Below are positions 11,675-23,100 of a DNA stretch of 64,000 nucleotides, in pieces. This DNA is from Anadara kagoshimensis (taxonomy: Eukaryota; Mollusca; Bivalvia; Arcoida; Arcidae): positions 11,943,489-12,007,488 of the forward strand of contig CM037873.1 in NCBI GenBank assembly GCA_021292105.1, written 5' to 3'. How positions within the stretch are numbered: the first letter of the stretch is position 1; every line of letters begins with the position of its first letter. A model generated the notes under the pieces. It ran no database searches. It had not been told where the DNA came from and saw only the letters and a program-made list of their open reading frames with translations. Both the position numbers and the translations under genes were made by a program.

Positions 11675-14183
11675 TGCAGTGCAGACCTGTCGAAACTTCA
11701 GCACTAAGGTAACGAAAACGGATTGACCGAGATATGGATAGCTAGTGGTCAAAAAGCTAACGAGACATAGATAACAGCTATCGAGATAGAGATATCGAGG
11801 ATCCGAAAAGAGGCTAACGAGGATCCGAAATGAGCCGTCGATATGAAATAACGAGACATAGATAACAGCTATCGAGATAGGGATAACGAGGGACCGAAAT
11901 GAGGCTAACGAGGATCCGAAATGAGCCGTCGATATGAAATAACGAGACATAGATAACAGCTATCGAGATAGAGATAACGAGGGACCGAAATGAGGCTAAC
12001 GAGGATCCGAAATAAGCCGTCGATATGAAATAACGAGACATAGATAACAGCTATCGAGATAGAGATAACGAGGGACCGAAATGAGGCTAACGAGGATCAG
12101 AAATGAGCCGTCGATATGAAACAACGAGACATAGATAACAGCTATCGAGATAGAGATAACGAGGGACCGAAATGAGGCTAACGAGGATCCGAAATAAGCC
12201 GTCGATATGAAACAACGAGACATAGATAACAGCTATCGAGATAGAGATAACGAGGGACCGAAATGAGGCTAACGAGGATCCGAAATGAGCCGTCGATATG
12301 AAATAACGAGACATAGATAACAGCTATCGAGATAGAGATAACGAGGGACCGAAATGAGGCTAACGAGGATCCGAAATGAGCCGTCGATATGAAATAACGA
12401 GACATAGATAACAGCTATCGAGATAGAGATAACGAGGGACCGAAATGAGGCTAACGAGGATCCGAAATGAGCCGTCGATATGAAATAACGAGACATAGAT
12501 AACAGCTATCGAGATAGAGATAACGAGGGACCAAAATGAGGCTAACGAGGATCCGAAATGAGCCGTCGATATGAAACAACGAGACATAGATAACAGCTAT
12601 CGAGATAGAGATAACGAGGGACCGAAATGAGGCTAACGAGGATCCGAAATAAGCCGTCGATATGAAACAACGAGACATAGATAACAGCTATCGAGATAGA
12701 GATAACGAGGGACCGAAATGAGGCTAACGAGGATCCGAAATGAGCCGTCGATATGAAATAACGAGACATAGATAACAGCTATCGAGATAGAGATAACGAG
12801 GATCCGAAATGAGGCTAACGAGGATCCGAAATGAGCCGTCGATATGAAACAACGAGACATAGATAACAGCTATCGAGATAGAGATAACGAGGGACCGAAA
12901 TGAGGCTAACGAGGATCCAAAATGAGCCGTCGATATGAAACAACGAGACATAGATAACAGCTATCGAGATAGAGATAACGAGGGACCGAAATGAGGCTAA
13001 CGAGGATCCGAAATGAGCCGTCGATATGAAATAACGAGACATAGATAACAGCTATCGAGATAGAGATAACGAGGGACCGAAATGAGGCTAACGAGGATCC
13101 GAAATGAGCCGTCGATATGAAATAACGAGACATAGATAACAGCTATCGAGATAGAGATAACGAGGGACCGAAATGAGGCTAACGAGGATCCGAAATGAGC
13201 CGTCGATATGAAATAACGAAACATAGATAACAGCTATCGAGATAGAGATAACGAGGGACCGAAATGAGGCTAACGAGGGACCGAAAAGAGCCGTCGATAT
13301 GAAATAACGAGACATAGATAACAGCTATCGAGATAGAGATAACGAGGGACCGAAATGAGCCGTCGATATGAAATAACGAGACATAGATAACAGCTATCGA
13401 GATAGAGATAACGAGGGACCGAAATGAGCCGTCGATATGAAATAACGAGACATAGATAACAGCTATCGAGATAGAGATAACGAGGATCCGAAATGAGCCG
13501 TCGATATGAAATAACTAGACATAGATAACAGCTATCGAGATAGAGATAACGAGGGACCGAAATGAGCCGTCGATATGAAACAACGAGACATAGATAACAG
13601 CTATCGAGATAGAGATAACGAGGGACCGAAAAGAGGCTAACGAGGATCCGAAATGAGCCGTCGATATGAAATAACTAGACATAGATAACAGCTATCGAGA
13701 TAGAGATAACGAGGGACCGAAATGAGCCGTCGATATGAAACAACGAGACATAGATAACAGCTATCGAGATAGAGATAACGAGGGACCGAAATGAGGCTAA
13801 CGAAGATCCGAAATGAGCCGTCGATATGAAATAACGAGACATAGATAACAGCTATCGAGATAGAGATAACGAGGGACCGAAATGAGGCTAACGAGGGACC
13901 GAAATGAGCCGTCGATATGAAATAACGAGACATAGATAACAGCTATCGAGATAGAGATAACGAGGGACCGAAATGAGGCTAACGAGGATCCGAAATGAGC
14001 CGTCGATATGAAATAACTAGACATAGATAACAGCTATCGAGATAGAGATAACGAGGGACCGAAATGAGCCGTCGATATGAAATAACGAGACATAGATAAC
14101 AGCTATCGAGATAGAGATAACGAGGGACCGAAATGAGCCGTCGATATGAAAACAATTCATTCTTTCAACAAGTCTGCACTGTA
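11675..14183. mobile_element. M1 terminal-inverted-repeat element with expanded interior
   Basis: The left end reads GCAGTGCAGACCTGTCGAAA. The right end, reverse-complemented, begins TACAGTGCAGACTTGTTGAA. The same ends occur in three short M1 copies in the window (32165, 34092, 36946). The segment after the left end ('cgagatatggatagctagtg' then 'aaaaagctaacgag') matches the interior of the 34092 copy. The interior of this copy has been replaced by about 2.4 kb of 91-bp tandem units. It sits in intron 1 of the second GM2A-like gene. Confidence 0.7.
11759..14153. repeat. 91-bp minisatellite (~27 units, with 68-bp short variants)
   Basis: Units repeat every 91 bp from about 11759 and are nearly identical. 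A short form lacking the 23-bp 'gaggctaacgaggatccg' block becomes common after about 13320. Each unit contains 'taacgagacatagataacag', then 'ctatcgagatagagataacg', then 'gagccgtcgatatgaaataa'. Overlapping minus-strand ORFs of 75 aa recur at each unit; they follow from the repeat lacking stops and are not genes. Confidence 0.95.
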
Positions 14184-15399
14184 GATTTTATGGTATGCAA
14201 TTTGACAAATGTAGCTGATTTCTAATGAAAAACGGTGCATGAATGCATGTATTTTTAAGCATTTCTAAACATATTTGTAGCGTTCTGCCGATCTGTTTCT
14301 GGTGTTTAATCTTGACTTGGTCATTTCTGGTAGCGCAAAACACCTCGATCGTAGGTAACTGAAAACTCGGCCTTTTCCATTGCATTAAGTAGCCGAAGAA
14401 AACCACTTAACAGTAAACTGATCTCGGGTAGTGTTTTAATTAATTAAAAATAACTATGAATAAAACTATTAAATAAAGTTAACTATTTATTTACAACACT
14501 ATATTAAATAATCCAATAAATATTCACATATTATAACATCACAAGTAACACTGTAACTTATTAATTATCCATGATTAGATCACTGTCCACTAATTGTCCA
14601 ATTAACTACCGTTAATTAACTGTCTTACTAACTGACAGTCTTACTACTGACTCAGCCTCTCGCGGACTGTCTATATATACGAATACACTGCTGCTCCCGA
14701 GGGGCAGACAAAATTTACCGCCAAATAACATACTGCTCGGTAAGGGCAGTTCATTATTACATCATATTTGGCACGTGTCCAAGTCACTGTCTCTTCACTA
14801 TATGTACCCGTTACCACGGTTAAAGTAATGTTTATTTTAAAATCATTGTCCTTCTAACAATTCGTTACATATCCATATCACACAGAATCCTTGTTATCCC
14901 ATTTTTTCTACTTGTTTATATTGATATGTGACAAACAAAGTGAATCTAGCATTAATATTTTATTTATGATATATTCAATATTCAGCGTAAAACAAAAATA
15001 CACGTACAAGGATTCAAGTATAGAGATTGTGGAGGCAATAACGTCAAAGTGGTGTCTGCAGTTGCTGATCCAGACCCTCTGAAAATACCAGGAAACCTAA
15101 ATGTCTCCATTGGCGCCAATTTTGTCAAAGGATTTGGTTCTCCACTTCCGGTAAGTAAATATGCTCTAGTTCAGATGTAGGACGGCATCACGCTTGATAG
15201 CAATAAATGTTGTTTGGGATAAATATTTTCCAAAGCTTATCAGATTCATGTTTAACCCAAAATAAATAATGTTTAAAGTTTAATGTTTTTATTCATGCCT
15301 GGTGTAACGCAAATTGCTGAAATTTCCAAATGACCAACATGTAAAACTATTATCTTAAAACAGATTTTATAATATATCTGGAGACGTTCTATCTCATTC

Positions 15400-15825
15400 G
15401 GGTGGTTTATATAGCACCTCTATTTCTTGCTCCGTGCATATTTTATTGTGGTGTGACATTGGTTGTTCCAATTATTGTCATGTTATATTTACAATAGCAA
15501 TATCTTTGCTCCAATAAGGTATTTGACATCGACTATACTTTGCCACTTCGTAGAGACAATGCTCCAAGCACTAACGTATCACGTCAGATGTCCAATGATC
15601 TCGTTGACTGACAGAAGACGACCATTTTTATGAGAGGTGCACCAGCATTGTATTTCAAAATTGTTTTCAAATTAACATGGAAGATGTGAGACGGCAATAA
15701 AATTAATTTTTATAAATATTGTAAATATAAGAAATAGTGTCTTTTATATTACTTACTCCATGTATGTTTTATTGCGCTGTGTCATTGGTTGTTCTGACTA
15801 TTGCCATCTTCTTAATACATTACAG
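15400..15825. repeat. duplicated intron-end segment before exon 3
   Basis: A block around 15425-15495 ('ttttattgtggtgtgacatt', 'ggttgttccaattattg') recurs at 15765-15815 ('ttttattgcgctgtgtcatt', 'ggttgttctgactattg'), the latter ending at the exon 3 acceptor. It may be the trace of a lost exon-3 duplicate. Confidence 0.5.
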
Positions 15826-16978
15826 GCTAGCTTGCTTATCAAGAAAAAGATTGGAACAAAATTCATCAAATTACCATGTGTGGACATGTTTGGATCATGT
15901 GACTATGATCCTATGTGACCTTTTAGACGAAATTGGAGAATGTCCAGATGCTGTAACAAAGGCTGGATTACAATGCCAGTGTCCATTTAAAACGGTAAGA
16001 TAAAAAAAACCAAGGTACCAAAATGGGTAGCCTGTATTCAAGAAATAAATCACTTCATTTAACTATCAACTTATGGGAACAACATGCGTCAATTAACATT
16101 GATCACTGTATAAAGTATGTATATGTTTTTTAACCATTCCTTATCACCAATTTTATTAACTATATTTTGCTGCCAATTCTCTGTAACTTGTTTTCTGCCA
16201 TTGGTACTGGCTGACAGTGATCAGCATCGGGTTTTCATCTCTGGCATGTCTTTAGTTGACAGTGATCAGTGTTTCACATTATTCTCTAGTTTCTACCTAC
16301 TGGCCACTGAGTTTTTGATTGTATTTGACCATTTCATGTTCATCTATAGATGTTGTCTATCATTTTTATATTTTTTCACAGAGGTTATTTGAATCGTCTT
16401 TAACTCTTAGCAGTTATTAATCAATAACCATCAATTAAAAATACTTGTTTTACTTGTTGATTTAAACAGCAATTATAAAGTTAGATAAATACTTACCTAG
16501 TACCAATACAGCAACATAAAGTATATTGTTAATTTTTATACTGTGTAAAGTAATAAAGGTAAACTAGTATTTAATTGATTACACAATGTTCTGTGCATAT
16601 TAAGAAGCATCTTTTCCATTTACTTATACAGTAAAACCTTGACTCATTGTCATCATTTGTTCAGAAAGATTTCAGCATTTTGAAAGTGTTTGTCTATATA
16701 TCCAGGGGACTTATAATGAAAGATATACAAGAAATAGAATTTTGGAATTTAAAATACTGTGGCGTGAGGTGATAAAGTCACCACGGAGCATTGAAATTGT
16801 GCGAGTTCAATGCCCTGTTCACATTTCTTTCATTCATATCAAGGCAGTCAGTTCTGGGATTGTGAATGAAATCAGAGTTCTCAAGAGACAAAAAGCACAA
16901 AAGGACATGTAATGCTAAACTGCTTTATACCACTCTGTCCCACTATAACAAGATTGTACGTGTATATACATTTTATAT

Positions 16979-17011
<33 letters not shown>

Positions 17012-17078
17012 TTCAGGGCAACTTCAACGTTCAGGGTGCATCATTTGAGATAGATTTTTCCAGTACTCTACTGACTGG

Positions 17079-17390
17079 TGACTACATGATTAGAGGAAAT
17101 GTCAGTAGTTCTGGTGTACTGGCTGGATGTATTGAGGTCAACTTTACTGTGGTACAATCAGGTAAGTTGTAATGAGTTCCAGTAGTGACTACATGATTAG
17201 AGGGAATGTCAGTAGTTCTGGTGTACTGGCTGCATGTATTGAGGTCAACTTTACTGTGGTACAATCAGGTAAGTTGTAATGAGTTCCAGAGTGACTACAT
17301 GATTAGAGGGAATGTCAGTAGTTCTGGTGTACTGGCTGCATGTATTGAGGTCAACTTTACTGTGGTACAATCAGGTAAGTTGTAATCATT
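17079..17390 (+). repeat. three tandem 106-bp copies of the last-exon end
   Basis: Copies begin with 'gtgactacatgattagagg' at 17079, 17185 and 17291. The first is part of exon 4 of the second GM2A-like gene and includes its stop codon and the GTAAGT-like sequence. Copies two and three repeat the coding end, stop and flank, with Gly to Ala (GGA to GCA) shared by both, so copy three came from copy two or vice versa. Confidence 0.9.
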
Positions 17391-20052
17391 TCCAATAATA
17401 TTTACATAGATTGAGATCAGTAGTTCAGAAAGTGTGAGCACAAACAAATTTAATGTTTATACTTGTTTGCTATCTATATTTGCAGTGTCAAAATTTATGT
17501 TAATAATGTCTTAAAATGGCATCATATAATGTACCAAAAAAAAAATAAATTTAAAAAAAACAAACAAGTGGTGCTATATACATTATTTAAAGATAGTTAC
17601 TGATGTTATTTTAATTTAATTTGAAAACCCCATTTTGTGATCATATATGTCCCATCAAATATACTACTTTGCAAGATATAATGAATTCCACTACAGAATG
17701 TACCAGCCGTATAATATATATTTTCTGAAATATATGTAGTCAGATAACTTATGACAGCTTACTATGAACACATGAAATTTCACTGAGCTGAGTTTCAAAT
17801 GGAAAATATATACTCAACAAATAAAGGGAGGGATCAGTGTAAAGTTTGAAATAAAATTTTTAATTTATTTTATTTTCCAGATAGTTATGTGCCAAACAGA
17901 TGGAGCAAGCCTTTTAAAATGTATTAAATCAGATTTGAATAGAAAGCCTATGATCATAATGGCAATTTTACCAAACAAAGATTCAATGAACTCGTAAAAC
18001 AGAAATGTGAAAGCATAGCCACTGGCATGATATTTTACAAATATTTTCATTATTTCAGCATTATATTTTTTTCATTATTTCATTATAATTTTCCATCTAA
18101 TAACAATAAGCTTTGAATTTATTGTTGGATTTGTATTTTTGGTCTTTATTTCTGTAATAATTTTCAGAGAGCAAATAAAGTTGCTTTTACGCTGTAGCCT
18201 TGCACACCCGGTATTCAAAATTTAGTGAGGCAGTTATTTTTAGAGTACAAAAAGATACCTATATGAAGTATTTATAAAATCAAAATGCAGTAGCATGCAG
18301 TCTGATAATTATATAATAAACCTCCAAAGCTATTGATTGTATAATGAAAAAGTGTAATAATACACACTACTGTATTTCCACAAATTCAGTGCACATGGAA
18401 AATGCAAGAATAAAGTCATATTTTCCAACAAACTCACAAAAACTGTCAAAACTTAATACAAAATATACTGACCTAATAGGAAAAAATATTTTTCATTCAT
18501 CCAAAAGTGAACTTAATTCTGTACATAGAGCAATTTTTGAACTTTTTAACAAAACAACAAATATGACTCAAAATTATCCATTCTGTACCTTCTTACTCGA
18601 AACAACTGTAAATGTGATGTAATAGTTGGAATATTCATGATGATCACACCTGGAAAAAACCCGAGCAACAATGCCCTACCTGACCATAAATGCCCTGATG
18701 TAACTTTGAATGAAGCCCAATTGGTGTATAAAATTGATAAATTTCGCAAAAATTTCGCAAAATTTCTCTATGTACAGGAGAACTGAACAATGATGTTTTC
18801 AAATAAAAATATAATTTGGTTAGGTCAGTGTATTTTAAATGCATTTTATTGATAGTTTAAAGGAAACATTTTCAATTAAAAGAAATAAATAATAAAAACC
18901 ATGTGCACTCAATTTATGGAAATACAGTAAGTTAGTTTTGACAATTTTGAATATTGAAGTAGTTTTACAATATTGATAATTATGATAGCCTTGCATACAG
19001 GGTATTAAAATTTAGTGAGGCAGTTCTTTTTAAAGTACAAAAAAGATACCTATATCGAGTATTTGCAAAATCAAAATGCAGACGCATACAGTCTGATAAT
19101 TATACAATAAACTTCATTGAGTTATTGATTATATCATGAAACAGTGTATAATACACAGCAAGTTAGTTTTAACAATGAGTTTTACAATATTGTTGATAAT
19201 TATGATTTCTCTGTACCATTCTTAATATATTTGACGTCCTTTCTTTTTTAATTTTGATTTTACTAGTGGCAGGTGTACAGTAGCTATCTAAACAGGTAGA
19301 GCTTCCCCTACCAGAGCAATCCTCACTTTCCTGGTGGAAGTTCACATGTTTAACTTAACTTTCCAGCTTCAGAGTTTTTACTTTGCTTTAGGGATTGTCT
19401 TTTGAACAACAACCAATATATTTGTTTTTGACTTTAATGCCCAGTCACAGTTCTTTCACTTATATTTAGGTGAACAGTTCCAAGATGGGGAAATTGGAGT
19501 GCCCAGACAGAACCACCATGAGTTGGATTCAAACTTGGGCATTGAATAGCCTTCAGCCCCTTTGACCTACAAGATGGCACATTAAACCACTCAGCATGTC
19601 ACCAAGACCATACAATTCTAAACATATTCGATTGATAAATTTTGGATATGAAATATATAAATAAGGTACAAAATGTGTGAACTTCACATTTTTATCACTT
19701 CAGTTCATTTTTGCAAAATTTACAGGTTTTACAACCATAAATAAAATATTATTAAAATTCTGAATTTTTTTCATGCTAATTTTGAAAGCTGAGGATACTT
19801 ATCTTGAAATTTAGGGTTAGGGTTATGGTTGAAATTAAATCAGTTTTAACATATTAATCAATAATGCTGTAAATAGGGACATGTAATTTGCTTTAGTTCT
19901 GGTCTAATTTCTTGAAGTAAAACATTGGTAGGCAAGTAAAAAAAAAAAACAGTGAAAAATGTCATCTTAGCTATGTCATTTCTTGAAGACTTAACAAAGT
20001 AAAAAAAATTACAATTTTTAAAATTTGTTTAATTTAATGTCATTTTGACAAG
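17391..20052. other. spacer between the GM2A-like pair and AIMP1; nested repeats
   Basis: A ~175-bp direct repeat ('atttagtgaggcagtt', 'aaaagatacctatat', 'cagtctgataattat') is present at 18200-18375 and 18988-19165. Between them lies an inverted pair: 'actgtatttccacaaatt' with 'gtgcacatgg' at 18368-18398, and its reverse complement at 18898-18932, with similarity running 100 bp or more inward. Together they suggest a ~570-bp long-inverted-repeat element inserted next to one copy of the direct repeat. R1 (-) follows at 19262 and a decayed SINE-like stretch at 19430-19620. No gene is seen. Confidence 0.55.
19262..19440 (-). repeat. R1 dispersed repeat, reverse orientation
   Basis: Contains 'actagtggcaggtgt', 'ctttcctggtggaagttc' and 'acttaactttccagctt', the reverse form of R1. 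Confidence 0.65.
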
Positions 20053-20058
20053 TTTATT
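20053..20058 (-). terminator. candidate polyadenylation signal of AIMP1
   Basis: TTTATT on the plus strand (AATAAA on the minus strand), about 55 nt beyond the AIMP1 stop codon. Another at 20094-20099 is probably too close to the stop. Confidence 0.5.
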
Positions 20059-20112
20059 TTTACATAATTTAATACAGAATTACAATTGTTCTCTTTATTT
20101 AACCATCTTTAA

Positions 20113-23100
20113 CTACTGTATCTGTACATCAGCAAGTGTTGGTGCTGTTACTTGACCTTTACCTTCCACCTCTAATGGAGCACCTTTATATCCAGCTACT
20201 TTATTAGTATCTGTTCTGAGATCTGGTTTTAAGGTCTCCCATACTTTTTTCTTCGGATTAAGCATTGCATCAGGTTCCTCTGAAAAATGATAAAAAATTA
20301 CACATTGAAAGAGGATTGAAAAGTGTAATGTGAATGTTTTAATTTTAGCAATGTACTGGGGTACTAATTTTATCGGTGAACTAATTTTAGTGATTTTCGA
20401 GATTATAAAGTAACACTAATTTTTATCCATTGCCAAATTTAAAAAATCAAAATTCTTTGGCAAACTGAACAGAATCATAGTGCATAAAATGATCCATGAG
20501 ATCTATAGTAATTCAAGTCCACATGAATTTACCCAAATTATAATTCCTATAAAATTTCTACACATGAAAATTAATATGTTGGCAATATTCTTCATGTTTA
20601 TCTTGGGAAGGAAGATACAAAAATTGAGAAATACAGTCAAACCTGTCTATAAAGGCCACCCAATGGAACCAGTAAAAGTAGCCTTTATGAGCAGGTGGCC
20701 TTTATATACAGATTCAAATACATGTAATATGAATAAAAAACAATTGGGATACAATTCTACTGGCCCTTATATAGAGGTGGCCTTTAAGGCAGGTTGGACT
20801 GTAGTGTTTGTAGGTTATTGTATTACAATATAAAAACCACAGCGGGAGACTATTTCATTTCAATACTTTAATGCATTAAATACTGTACTAGCACCACCTG
20901 GAGTTATACAGTGATTGTTAGCCCCACGGTTTATGTTAGTTGCCCCCAGCCTGCTTTAGCAGTTCATGATTAAGAAACAAATGTCACCCCTTATATTTAC
21001 AATCATGTAAGTAAACAGAAGACATTGAATTAGAAATATCAATTGGCACTATTTGTGGAATTTGCAAATTTTTACTTTTCATACGCCATTACAGAACTAT
21101 TTACACTTTAACAGTCGAGAAATAATGTCAGTCTGAGAAATGATATACATATAGACAATGATACGAAGATTGTAAATATAGATATTTGAGTGAGTTGAGT
21201 TGGGTAATTGTGTTTAACGTCCCAGTCAAGAATATTTCACTTATATCAAGACATTGGCAGCTATAGGGGAAGGTGCAGAAATTTTGCCTGTGTGTTTAGC
21301 TGATGGCATTATCCAGTAAGGTTCATTAGCGTGCCAAGCCTACCTTGACAAGGGACTTTGTTTATTTTAAGTTCCCATCTGAAAGAGCAATGACTTTCAT
21401 TTCCTAATGGCAAGTGCTTGGCGAAAGAACAGTCACTACCCACTTTCATGTCTTGGGTCAGACCTGGTTGGGGTTCGAACCCATGCCCTTTCACTTACGG
21501 AGCAAGCACTCTACCAACTGAGCTACCGCAATGGTATACAGATAATATGATGTTTTACAGTAAAAGTTAAATTGAATTGTAACAATCACCAGAGTATTAT
21601 GACATACCAGAATATCCTTTAGCTTTGACTATATCACCAATAACACTGCCAGCTGGAGGATTTAATATTTCTACTTTCTCTGGAGTACTCGCACACATTA
21701 TCATAGCTTCAGATAGAATTCCTCTCATCTTGGCAGGTTTTAAATTTATCATGAAGACTGCAACTTTATCCTGCATCTGTAACAGATAAAAATAATTTTT
21801 TTTATATTGTATAACAAAAATTCATTATACATGTATATCAAAATTATACTGTGTCTTGTTCTAATTATAAAAATACTATCCCTGCACATTGCCCTAATCA
21901 CACTGCAAAGGTAAAAAAAATTCTGCTACTTCATCTATAGCTGGTGATGTCTCAATATGAGTGAAATAATTTTGAAAAGAAATTCAACAAATTTAAATAT
22001 AACCATTTCATTGCTTAAGAGCTATATGACATAGTTTCTGTGTGCCACTATTTGACATTAGTTTTGTTTGAGTTGTTCCTCTTTCTTTTGCTTTTAACTA
22101 AATCGTGTTAGTGAATTGATCAATACATTCTATAAGTTGAATTGATAGAAGGATTTTATCACTGAACTTGTTGGTAAATAAAGATATGTCTGTTACAAAT
22201 CAGGTTGACAAAAGACGTGATAATTCGAAGTTACACATTAAAATTGTGTGCTTGATATGAAATATCTAAGATCAAGCTGTGTTTATCAAAAATGTTTTTA
22301 TATCATTTATAGAGGCCACTCCAATTTTTTTCCATTTGGGACCCCACAACCAATATTTCACTATTTGAACTAAGGATGCCACATCTATAGCTATTGTACA
22401 TTATAGCTGATATATAATTGATAGGATCCCTCTACAATTTCTCCATTTGAGACACAAGAGCCAAGTTTTGTCCAAATTAAAATTTCATGCCATAAGGTTG
22501 TTGTATATTGAATAGGAGATACATCTAAACTCTATACTTTTTAACAAGCTGAATTTTGAAGATTTCTACTTCTTCCCCCTCCCAAAAAGGTGGCATACAC
22601 TTCTTTTATGTAAAACTAAAAGCCTCTCAACTAAACATGATTATTGCATCGAGTTTGACACCGCTGGAAAATTCAAGAGATTAAAATGTAAATGGTTTAT
22701 GCCCATTGAATGGTGAACCATTACCACAACTCTTTTTAACCTTAGGCTTAATGAGAGCTAAAAAAACATTTTTAGATATCAGCACATCTTAGTAATAGTT
22801 TATATCAAATATAGGCCAATGTCTATCTGGAGTTGTAAGATACTTTGTATTCAAAACAATAGTATATACCTGCTCAATTGGAATATGTTTGACTAATCCA
22901 GAAACAACCGTTCTATTTCTTCCCTCTCCTAAATCCACTTGTTCTACATACAGTGAGTCGGCGTCAGGATGTTTCTCTACTTGTACTATCTTGCCCACTT
23001 TAAAGCTTAGACGTGATACATCCATTCTATCACTTCCAGCAGGTGCTGTGTTCGTTTTACCTTTCTTTGCTTTAGGCTCACCTGACATTCCAACATACAA

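Larger units (their letters stand above)
10746..17172 (+). pseudogene. GM2 activator-like protein, copy 2, frameshifted in exon 3
   Basis: Four exons mirror copy 1: 10746-10835 (signal peptide MNKTAVIFVVIAVVAGA), 14986-15150, 15826-15994 and 17017-17172. Exons 1 and 2 are exactly as long as in copy 1 (90 and 165 bp). Exon 2 encodes YRDCGG and DPDPLKIPGNLNVSIG, exon 3 IKLPCVDMFGSC, and exon 4 GCIEVNFTVVQ before the stop. Exon 3 is 169 bp rather than 171. After the codon for Met in 'YDPM' the frame meets TGA at 15916-15918, and the conserved continuation (DLLDEIGECPD, then CQCPFKT) is one frame over. Restoring the two missing bases in principle would return the family cysteine with the same 8-residue spacing as copy 1. 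As written the gene lacks its C-terminal half; either it is a young pseudogene or the assembly carries an indel. Splice sites are otherwise intact. A donor-like CAG|GTAAGT also occurs at 17159-17166, so an additional 3' exon cannot be excluded. Confidence 0.8.

Noticed and set aside
11633-14024. Series of 75-aa minus-strand ORFs spaced 91 bp
   Set aside because: Products of the 91-bp tandem unit, not a gene family; they overlap each other and change frame each unit.
17185-17390. Two additional coding exons for the second GM2A-like gene
   Set aside because: The extra units lack acceptor sites and repeat the stop codon, so they are duplications in the 3' flank.
20480-20833. 117-aa plus-strand ORF
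   Set aside because: It runs across the Tc1-like MITE in the last AIMP1 intron and has no recognisable motif.
21480-21535. Possible tRNA gene (minus strand)
   Set aside because: A and B boxes are present, but the acceptor and anticodon stems do not pair and a SINE tail follows; it is a SINE head.
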